Shown here piece after piece: positions 6,331 through 12,239 of a DNA stretch of 12,239 nucleotides (within the stretch, counting starts at the first letter, position 1; each line of letters opens with the position of its first letter). The DNA is from Anaerolineaceae bacterium (GTDB taxonomy: Bacteria; Chloroflexota; Anaerolineae; Anaerolineales; Anaerolineaceae). Position numbers and translations under genes: made by a program. The DNA lies in assembly GCA_003446605.1 (NCBI GenBank), contig DMDF01000085.1, positions 1-12,239 of the forward strand. The letters run 5' to 3'. The notes under the pieces were generated by a model. The model was not told the DNA's origin. It saw nothing but the letters and a program-made list of their open reading frames with translations, and ran no database searches.

Positions 6331-7251
6331 ATGCAACCTTTCTTACACACGTATTCGATCGTAGCCCGCGATGAAAAAAATGGGCAACTGGGGGTTGCCG
6401 TTCAATCACACTGGTTCAACGTTGGCGCTATGTGCCCCTGGGTCGAAGCCGGGGTTGGCGCCATCGCCACTCAATCCATGGTCAAGGTCAGCTATGGACC
6501 ACAGGGGTTGAACCTGCTGCGCTCAGGAAAGAACGCGCAGCAAGCTCTCGAGATCATGCTGGCACAGGACGCCGAGAAAGAATCCCGCCAGGTAGCAATT
6601 GTGGATTCCACAGGAGGGATCGCTGTTCACACTGGAAAACGCTGCATCGCTGAAGCTGGGCACCTAACTGGTGATGGCTTTTCGGTGCAGGCAAATATGA
6701 TGAAGAACAACACGGTCTGGTCCGCCATGGCAAATGCTTTCCAGCAAACCTGTGGCGATCTGGCTAAAAGAATGCTGGCAGCGCTGCAGGCAGCCCAAGC
6801 CGAAGGCGGGGATATTCGCGGAAAGCAAAGTGCAGCCATGCTGGTAGCAGAAGGACCCCGCACTGAAGAACCTTACGAACACATTCTCATCGATCTGCGC
6901 GTGGACGACCATGAGGAACCGCTGGTCGAGCTTGCGCGCCTTCTGTACATCGACCGGGCTTACGGGTTCATGAACGCCGGTGATGAACTGCTCTCGAAAG
7001 GTGATCTAGAGGGTGCCATGCAGCAATACACCCAGGGCGCCCAATTAGCTCCCCACATTGATGAATTGCCCTTCTGGCAGGCAGCCACTCTGGCAGAAAA
7101 CGGGCATCTGGAAGAAGCGCTGCCGATCTTTAATGCTGTTTTTAAAGCAAATCCTGACTGGGCAGTGGTTCTACAGCGCTTGCCAGCCGCGGGGTTATTT
7201 CCAGATGATATAGTACTCATGAATACCATCCTGCAAGAATTGGAGAATTGA
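6331..7251 (+). CDS. DUF1028 family protein with C-terminal TPR-like region
   Basis: A 306-residue protein with an N-terminal DUF1028 domain (about 5-225), a family placed in the Ntn-hydrolase structural clan. Typical features are T-Y-S-I-V-A-R-D at 7-14, L-G-V-A-V-Q-S near 20-26, G-V-G-A-I-A-T-Q at 41-48, Y-G-P-Q-G at 55-59, G-K-R-C near 103-106, and R-G-K-Q-S-A-A-M-L near 163-171. The last 80 residues look like two helix-turn-helix TPR units (A-G-D-E-L-L-S-K-G-D-L-E-G-A and W-Q-A-A-T-L-A-E-N-G-H-L-E-E-A-L). Its reaction is unknown to me; hydrolase activity is only suggested by the fold. The start is well supported by a GGAGG ribosome site. It lies 21 bp after the methyltransferase and 8 bp before PPK2. 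Confidence 0.85.
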   Translation: MQPFLHTYSIVARDEKNGQLGVAVQSHWFNVGAMCPWVEAGVGAIATQSMVKVSYGPQGLNLLRSGKNAQQALEIMLAQDAEKESRQVAIVDSTGGIAVHTGKRCIAEAGHLTGDGFSVQANMMKNNTVWSAMANAFQQTCGDLAKRMLAALQAAQAEGGDIRGKQSAAMLVAEGPRTEEPYEHILIDLRVDDHEEPLVELARLLYIDRAYGFMNAGDELLSKGDLEGAMQQYTQGAQLAPHIDELPFWQAATLAENGHLEEALPIFNAVFKANPDWAVVLQRLPAAGLFPDDIVLMNTILQELEN

Positions 7252-7259
7252 GAGAAAAT

Positions 7260-8087
7260 ATGCAGCGTTATCAAATTTCGGGTGAAAAAGCCTTTCAGAT
7301 CGCCAAATTGGACGCCAATGATACGGCTGATTGGGATGGCAAAAAGAAGGAAGCCAAGAAGACCTTCAAAACTCTCCGGAAAGAACTAGCAGTTTTACAG
7401 CAGAAGTTGTATGCAGAGCACAAGCATAAAGTGTTGATCATCCTGCAAGCAATGGATACCGGCGGCAAAGATGGCACCATCCGTGCCATCTTCGAGGAAG
7501 TGAACCCTCAGGGTGTCAAGGTCGCCAATTTTAAGGTACCCAGCACATTCGAACTGGACCATGATTATCTGTGGCGTGTGCACCAAAAGGTACCTGGTAA
7601 AGGGGAGATTGTCATTTTCAACCGCTCGCATTACGAAGATGTGCTGGTGGTGCGCGTTCACGATTTAGTTCCAAAAGAGGTTTGGAACAAACGCTACGAC
7701 CATATCAACGCATTCGAGAAAATGCTGGCTGATGAAGGAACCACCATTTTGAAATTCTATCTGCACATCGACAAGGATGAACAAAAGCAGCGCTTCCTAG
7801 AGCGCTTGACCAATCCGCACAAGCAGTGGAAGTTCAATCCCAACGACCTTGAAGAGCGGAAATTATGGGACCAGTATCAAAAAGCCTATCAGGATGCACT
7901 CAATAAGACCAGCACACCCTGGGCACCCTGGTATGCCATTCCTGCTAACCACAACTGGTATCGCAATCTGTGCATCTCATCCATCATCGTTGATACCTTA
8001 CGTTCCTTTACAATGGGATACCCGGATCCCATCCCTGACCCACAACAATATGTGAAGCAATTGGAGAATGAATCAGCGCGGGATTAA
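7260..8087 (+). CDS. ppk2: Polyphosphate kinase 2 (polyphosphate:nucleotide phosphotransferase)
   Basis: A PPK2-family enzyme that transfers phosphate between polyphosphate and nucleotides in the cytoplasm. The start is placed at ATG 7260 (275 residues), which has GAGAG five bases upstream and aligns with the beginning of related proteins. A TTG at 7248 would overlap the stop of the DUF1028 gene and add four residues. Walker A is A-M-D-T-G-G-K-D-G at 64-72, the Walker B-like segment is I-F-N-R-S-H-Y-E-D-V at 119-128, and the lid carries E-R-L-T-N-P-H-K-Q-W-K-F at 181-192. From memory it is close to the Meiothermus class III enzyme, which can phosphorylate both NMPs and NDPs; the class is inferred. 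It probably regenerates nucleotides from polyphosphate. Confidence 0.93.
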   Translation: MQRYQISGEKAFQIAKLDANDTADWDGKKKEAKKTFKTLRKELAVLQQKLYAEHKHKVLIILQAMDTGGKDGTIRAIFEEVNPQGVKVANFKVPSTFELDHDYLWRVHQKVPGKGEIVIFNRSHYEDVLVVRVHDLVPKEVWNKRYDHINAFEKMLADEGTTILKFYLHIDKDEQKQRFLERLTNPHKQWKFNPNDLEERKLWDQYQKAYQDALNKTSTPWAPWYAIPANHNWYRNLCISSIIVDTLRSFTMGYPDPIPDPQQYVKQLENESARD

Positions 8088-8246
8088 ATTATTTTTGAAA
8101 ATACATGGTGACGTCAACCAAGTCACAGCGAACAAGATGTGAAAGAAGTGACAGCCCGGAATTAAACAGGATCAATAGCAGCATTTCAACAAGCTGCCAA
8201 CGATAAACGCTTGCATAACCAAGCACACGCTTAATTTGAGAATAAT
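8088..8246. other. Convergent intergenic gap
   Basis: A 159-bp stretch between the 3' ends of ppk2 and the cysteine desulfurase-SelD gene. It contains only weak inverted repeats (GCTTG/CAAGC near 8209-8224, GCAGC/GCTGC near 8180-8199) and no stem followed by a T run on either strand, so I cannot point to a terminator. No gene with a credible start is visible. Confidence 0.6.
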
Positions 8247-10451
8247 TTAGTTCACTATGATGTAACTGCCAGCGGTCTTGTTCTCAACGCTCCCAATTTC
8301 AATTGCAATCACATGCTCGTCTTTTAAATATGCAATCACAGCGTTTGCATTTTCTGGTGGTAGTGCCATCAACAATCCCCCGGAGGTCTGCGCATCGTTG
8401 AGGATCAGCTGTTGAATTTCTGTCATTCTTTCGGAATAATTCGTATGGGGCGCCGTATAAGACCAATTATTGCGCGTCCCACCTGGGATCACGCCCGCAG
8501 CAGCCAGGTCATAGACCCCATCCATGATGGGAACCTTCGCAAAATCAAGCACTGCGGTAAGGTCGCAAGCTTTCATCATTCCCAGCAAGTGCCCTAATAA
8601 ACCAAAGCCAGTGACATCCGTGCAAGCATGAACCTCGAATTGATGCAATGCTGCTCCCGCTTTATTATTAAGGGCAGACATGGTAGCGATCAAGGAATTT
8701 GCTTGGGGTTCATCCAGTAAACCTTGTTTTAGTGCAGTGGTGAGAATTCCGGTCCCGATCGGTTTGGTCAAGATGAGCTTATCACCCACCTGCGAACTCG
8801 CATTGGTAATCAACTGTTTGGGTGAGAGCACCCCTGTGACTGCCATGCCGTACTTGGGCTCCGTATCATCCACCGTATGACCACCGATGATAGAAATGCC
8901 CGCTTCCTCAGCTTTATCCTGCGCTCCTCTTAATATTTCTCGCAATACAGAAATCGGAAGGCGGTTACTGGGGAAGCCCACAATATTCAGGGCGAACAGC
9001 GGTTTGGCTCCCATAGCATACACATCGCTCAGTGAATTGGCTGCCGAGATAGCACCAAAATAGTAGGGGTCATCCACGATCGGGGTGAAGAAATCCACCG
9101 TTTGTACGATGGCTGTATCCTCATTAATTTGATACACAGCCGCATCGTCGCCGGTCTCTGTGCCCACCAGGATACGCGCATCCGAAGGAGGTTTCATATC
9201 CGCCAGCACCTCTTCCAGCAATTGTGGGCGTAGTTTGCAGGCACACCCCAAACCATGGGTGTAATGCGTGAGTTTGATGGTTTTATCTGAATCTGCTACT
9301 GCAGGAATTTGTTCCTGCGATTGCAGGCTGCCGATCACACGAATGATCTCTGCCAGTGCGAAATCGATCTCCTCTTCGGTCGTGTTGCGACCAACTGAAA
9401 AACGGATGGTTCCCATGGCGTACTCCAGCGGAATACCCATGGCGGCGATGACCGGAGATACATCCACCTGATCAGCATGACAGGCAGCTCCGGCTGACGC
9501 AGCCACCTGATCCAACTCTGACAGGATGGTATTGGCTTCCAAACCATAAAAACTGACATTGGTCGTATTGGGCAGGTGTGCGGTGGGATGCCCGTTGAAT
9601 TTCAGAGCAGGGAATGCCTCTTGCAGACCTGTTTCAAGATGCTGGCGCATAGCAAGCATATGCTGCTGGTAGGTGGTGAGATTCTCTTCGACAAGCTCAC
9701 AAGCTTGCCCCAAAGCAGCAATTTCGATCACATTCTCTGTTCCAGCGCGTTTGTTCATTTCATGTTCCGCGCCATGCATGATCTTCTCCAGCCGCACACC
9801 TCTGCGAACATACAATGCCCCAATTCCCTTGGGAGCGTAGATCTTGTGCCCGGCAATGGAGAGCAGATCCACATCCAGGTCGGCAACCTTAACTGGTATC
9901 TTCCCCACCGATTGGGCTGCATCGCTGTGCATTACTATCCCATGTTCATGAGCAATTGCCGCTATCTCGCGAACGGGTTCAATTGTCCCCACCTCATTGT
10001 TGGCGTGCATGATGCTGATCAAAATCGTGTCAGAAGTGATGGCTTTTTCCACATCCTCTGGATCAACCCAGCCATATTCATCCACCTCTAGAATAGTTAT
10101 ACGAAAGCCTTCCTTTTGCAGGTAAGCGACCACATCCAGCACAGCCGGGTGTTCCACTGCAGAAGTGATGATATGGTTGCCCTTTTCTCGATAAGCGAAT
10201 GCTGCTCCCTTGATCGCCAGGTTGTTGGATTCAGAGCCCCCACTGGTAAAAATGATCTCGTCCGTCTGGCAGCCCAACATTTCAGCCACCTGCCGGCGCG
10301 CCTTCTCCACCCCTTTTTTCGCAGCCGTACCGTAGGCATGGCTGCTGGAAGGATTGCCGAAATTCTCATAAATATATGGTCGCATCGCTTCCGCAACCTG
10401 CGGTGCGATGGGAGTGGTCGCGTTATAGTCCAGATAGACTGGTTTCTGCAT
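8247..10451 (-). CDS. selD: Fusion of NifS-like cysteine desulfurase and selenophosphate synthase
   Basis: A single open frame of 734 residues with two complete enzymes. Residues 1-375 are a class V PLP enzyme (NifS/IscS type): Y-L-D-Y-N-A-T-T-P at 6-14, His101 (V-E-H-P-A-V), S-D-A-A-Q at 176-180, Schiff-base Lys203 (A-G-H-K-I-Y), R-A-G-T-E-N at 235-240, and the catalytic cysteine Cys324 in S-A-G-A-A-C-H. Residues 391-734 are SelD: T-H-Y-T-H-G-L-G-C-A-C-K at 395-406 with Cys403 and Lys406 at the positions of E. coli Cys17 and Lys20, G-D-D-A-A (434-438), N-S-L-S-D-V-Y (472-478), G-G-H-T-V-D-D (523-529), and D-V-T-G-F-G-L-L-G-H (612-621). The active-site codon is TGT, so cysteine not selenocysteine. 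A linker of about 16 residues (375-390) joins them. It should release selenium from selenocysteine (or sulfur from cysteine) and make selenophosphate for Sec or 2-selenouridine. A GAGGTGA ribosome site precedes the ATG, 8 bp after the permease gene. Confidence 0.95.
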   Translation of the reverse strand: MQKPVYLDYNATTPIAPQVAEAMRPYIYENFGNPSSSHAYGTAAKKGVEKARRQVAEMLGCQTDEIIFTSGGSESNNLAIKGAAFAYREKGNHIITSAVEHPAVLDVVAYLQKEGFRITILEVDEYGWVDPEDVEKAITSDTILISIMHANNEVGTIEPVREIAAIAHEHGIVMHSDAAQSVGKIPVKVADLDVDLLSIAGHKIYAPKGIGALYVRRGVRLEKIMHGAEHEMNKRAGTENVIEIAALGQACELVEENLTTYQQHMLAMRQHLETGLQEAFPALKFNGHPTAHLPNTTNVSFYGLEANTILSELDQVAASAGAACHADQVDVSPVIAAMGIPLEYAMGTIRFSVGRNTTEEEIDFALAEIIRVIGSLQSQEQIPAVADSDKTIKLTHYTHGLGCACKLRPQLLEEVLADMKPPSDARILVGTETGDDAAVYQINEDTAIVQTVDFFTPIVDDPYYFGAISAANSLSDVYAMGAKPLFALNIVGFPSNRLPISVLREILRGAQDKAEEAGISIIGGHTVDDTEPKYGMAVTGVLSPKQLITNASSQVGDKLILTKPIGTGILTTALKQGLLDEPQANSLIATMSALNNKAGAALHQFEVHACTDVTGFGLLGHLLGMMKACDLTAVLDFAKVPIMDGVYDLAAAGVIPGGTRNNWSYTAPHTNYSERMTEIQQLILNDAQTSGGLLMALPPENANAVIAYLKDEHVIAIEIGSVENKTAGSYIIVN

Positions 10452-10459
10452 ACTTCACC

Positions 10460-11266
10460 TCAAAACACTTCCAGTGTCCCTCTTTTCTTGGCAACAAATT
10501 CAAACCAACGGAAAAGAGTATATCCCAAGAGAGCATAGAACGTTCCAATTGCCAGCTCTTCCAGCAGCAGCGAACCCACTTCTGCCAGGCTGTGACCGGC
10601 AATGATCAGGCGTGCAGATGCAATTCCACGTGTTAGTGGTAAAAATTTTGAGACCACCTGCATCCACACCGGCAAGCTGCTCAATTCAAGATTCGCACCG
10701 GAGAACAGCAGCAGTATAAAATAAACCGTATTATTCACGAACATTACATTACGTGTGATTAATCCTATGCACCCCATTAGTAATCCCAACCCGGCAGTGC
10801 TAAAGGTTGTAACAAGAATGGTCAGGAATAAAGCCCATGGACTGGTAGCAGAGTAATCCATATTAAAGAGCAGCCAACCCCATAAAAGACCTGTGACCAC
10901 ACCGACCATCCCATTCAGGATATGCATGAAAGCTCTCCCGATGAATAAGGACATGCGATTCGCGGGTGCTCCGAATAGATAGGGAAGTGTACCGCTCCAA
11001 CGTTCCCCGCCAATGCTCATGGTCACGCCATAGATACCGCTCATGGCAGCATTCATCAGCGCATTCCCAATGACATAGAAATATGCATGGCTGGAGCCGT
11101 CCGCGTAGGTACCGATCAGTACAAAGAACAACATCTGCGTAAGTGGGCTAAAAACCAACGTGGCAAAATAGGTTGCCGGTCTCAACCAACGAAACAAACC
11201 CACATAAGATAAGTAGGCACCTTCAAAAAATATCTTGATGTTTAATTTGATCTTTTCCATAATCAC
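10460..11266 (-). CDS. ABC-2 type transporter permease (second subunit)
   Basis: A 268-residue integral membrane protein with about six helices (roughly 31-51, 62-82, 113-133, 144-168, 176-196, 230-253). The conserved G-E-R-W-S-G-T-L at 87-94, between helices 2 and 3, is the ABC-2 coupling region and is shared with its partner permease. It starts at GTG 11266, overlapping the upstream permease stop by 4 bp (GTGA); an ATG two codons later (11260) is an alternative. Neither has a clear ribosome site, so translation probably re-initiates after the partner. With the other permease it would form a heterodimeric export channel; the substrate is unknown. The desulfurase-SelD gene follows after 8 bp. 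Confidence 0.88.
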   Translation of the reverse strand: MIMEKIKLNIKIFFEGAYLSYVGLFRWLRPATYFATLVFSPLTQMLFFVLIGTYADGSSHAYFYVIGNALMNAAMSGIYGVTMSIGGERWSGTLPYLFGAPANRMSLFIGRAFMHILNGMVGVVTGLLWGWLLFNMDYSATSPWALFLTILVTTFSTAGLGLLMGCIGLITRNVMFVNNTVYFILLLFSGANLELSSLPVWMQVVSKFLPLTRGIASARLIIAGHSLAEVGSLLLEELAIGTFYALLGYTLFRWFEFVAKKRGTLEVF

Positions 11267-12066
11267 TGCATGTTTAACGTAGCATCTTCCCGCGCCTTGC
11301 GCAGCACAACACGAAAAAGATACTTTGATAAGAAGAAATACAGAACACTGAACAATACCAGCATTCCCCAGCAGAAGAAAATCTCCTCATTGCTGCCTGA
11401 TCCACTTGAAGCAGCATGCAGGGCACGAGCTGCCCAGTAGGGTGTCAGGATATAGCTCAGGGGAGTGGTCCACATTGGCAGTAACGCGATGGGGAACAGG
11501 AAACCTGATAACACATACACCACAAATTCCAGCCCATTTTGAAAACGTTGGAAATCGGGGTTCAAAATAAATAACGGACCAATAATCATACCAAATGCAA
11601 TGAATGCGATGATGGTAAGAACGATCGAACCTGCAAACAGCCAAGGTTTGGCGATGGTTACGGGTAATCCCATCAAGATGGAGATAAAAGCATAACAGAA
11701 TATGATCGAAAATAAGGATTGGGTGATATCCGCCAGCAGTTTTCCAGTTACCACAACTCGTAGAGGTGCCGGAGCACATGCCAGGGGTTCCAAAGTTCCC
11801 GTCCAGCGCTCACCGGTGATACTGTTGCCCCCTTGAAAAAGGAGAGTGGTCCATAAACCGGTCATACCGCTGCCAACCACCACAAAAATGGCATAATCAG
11901 CAACCTGGTCCCGCAGCATCCACAATGCCATAAACGCCACGATCATGGGCTGTACGATAATGCCAAACAAAACAAAGGCGTCAGTGAAAGATTGGCGCAT
12001 TTCAATTTCGAAAGCCATGGAGATAACACGTACATTGCGTGTGATCTTCTGCCACCCCGTCATCAT
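11263..12066 (-). CDS. ABC-2 type transporter permease (first subunit)
   Basis: A 267-residue membrane protein with about six helices (roughly 31-51, 58-78, 112-133, 143-166, 178-198, 229-251) and a basic C-terminal tail. The ABC-2 element G-E-R-W-T-G-T-L lies at 85-92. The ATG at 12066 overlaps the ATPase stop codon (ATGA) and has a strong GGAGGAGA ribosome site inside the ATPase gene, so the subunits are translationally coupled. The arrangement ATPase-permease-permease is typical of drug, lipid or polysaccharide exporters of the DrrAB type; nothing in the sequence identifies the cargo. Confidence 0.88.
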   Translation of the reverse strand: MMTGWQKITRNVRVISMAFEIEMRQSFTDAFVLFGIIVQPMIVAFMALWMLRDQVADYAIFVVVGSGMTGLWTTLLFQGGNSITGERWTGTLEPLACAPAPLRVVVTGKLLADITQSLFSIIFCYAFISILMGLPVTIAKPWLFAGSIVLTIIAFIAFGMIIGPLFILNPDFQRFQNGLEFVVYVLSGFLFPIALLPMWTTPLSYILTPYWAARALHAASSGSGSNEEIFFCWGMLVLFSVLYFFLSKYLFRVVLRKAREDATLNMQ

Positions 12067-12239
12067 TCTCCTCCAACTAACCGTACATAAGCATCTTCCA
12101 GGGTCGGTTCACGCGTTGTGATCTTCCCCAGTTTAAGCCCCTGCAGTTCCCTTACCAAAATGGGGATTGCTTCGGCACCTTTTGAGGTATGTACTATCAA
12201 CAGCTGGCGCTGGTCACGATCTTCCACGCTGGCACTTTC
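12063..12239 (-). CDS. ABC transporter ATP-binding protein, C-terminal end (5' part outside window)
   Basis: Only the last 58 residues are in the window. They end with E-P-T-L-E-D-A-Y-V-R-L-V-G-G-E before TGA. The 'PTLEDAYVRL' type ending is the standard C-terminal signature of DrrA/CcmA-like exporter ATPases ('P-[ST]-L-E-D-x-[FY]'). The Walker motifs lie beyond the right edge. The stop overlaps the start of the first permease by 4 bp, confirming one operon. Confidence 0.85.
   Translation of the reverse strand, partial: ESASVEDRDQRQLLIVHTSKGAEAIPILVRELQGLKLGKITTREPTLEDAYVRLVGGE

Noticed and set aside
7248..7259. TTG start for PPK2 overlapping the DUF1028 stop codon.
   Set aside because: The ATG at 7260 has better ribosome-site spacing and matches the N-terminus of related PPK2 proteins.
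8107..8126. GTGAC...GTCAC inverted repeat downstream of ppk2 as a possible terminator.
   Set aside because: The stem is only 5 bp with a 9-10 base loop and no T run on either strand.
8088..8246. Minus-strand open frame of about 50 codons downstream of selD, containing a hydrophobic L-L-L-I-L-F stretch.
   Set aside because: It has no good start codon or ribosome site, overlaps the selD end in another frame and resembles nothing I know; length is compatible with chance.
9237..9245. Possible selenocysteine codon in the SelD active site.
   Set aside because: The two positions read TGT and TGC; no TGA is present, so this is the cysteine form.
9576..10091. Plus-strand open frame of 171 codons opposite the cysteine desulfurase domain.
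   Set aside because: It is the antisense shadow of a strongly conserved enzyme and shows no family motif.
10731..10739. TTATTCACG, one mismatch from a DnaA box.
   Set aside because: Single degenerate copy inside a permease gene; expected by chance in a window of this size.

Overview
The window looks like chromosomal DNA from a bacterium of the Chloroflexota, most likely an Anaerolineae-type lineage. This rests on protein style (lipoproteins with beta-sandwich or propeller domains, a DUF1028 protein, a class III-like PPK2 resembling the Meiothermus enzyme), moderate base composition and E. coli-like extended -10 promoters. It is an inference, not a phylogenetic result. Coding density is very high: no gap exceeds about 160 bp. 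I found no tRNA, rRNA, CRISPR array, insertion sequence or clear intrinsic terminator.

Left arm, all on the minus strand (5327 down to 1). The order of transcription is a PatB/MalY-type C-S lyase, a membrane-anchored YdcF/DUF218 protein, a lipoprotein with a beta-sandwich domain, the tRNA methylthiotransferase MtaB, and then the classical rpmH-rnpA-yidD cluster, followed by a PQQ-propeller lipoprotein cut by the left edge. Recognisable -10 elements stand in front of the lipoprotein (3468-3473) and rpmH (1468-1476), so this is probably at least three transcription units. rpmH (1249-1419) is a small gene with a perfect 10-bp hairpin near its 3' end. dnaA, the usual neighbour of rpmH, is absent, although an isolated perfect DnaA-box sequence overlaps the rnpA start codon.

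Middle, on the plus strand (5410-8087). After an 82-bp divergent promoter region come a PUA-less SAM-dependent methyltransferase of the RlmI/RlmL type, a DUF1028 (Ntn-hydrolase clan) protein with a TPR-like tail, and a PPK2 polyphosphate kinase. They are packed with gaps of 21 and 8 bp and look like one operon.

Right arm, on the minus strand (12239 down to 8247). The end of an ABC ATPase, two ABC-2 permeases coupled by 4-bp overlaps, and, 8 bp later, a 734-residue fusion of a NifS-like cysteine desulfurase to selenophosphate synthase (SelD). The fusion would make one polypeptide that both frees selenium (or sulfur) from an amino acid and activates it as selenophosphate. This is the most interesting object in the window, together with its tight linkage to a drug- or lipid-type ABC exporter. 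The 159-bp convergent gap at 8088-8246 holds nothing I can identify.
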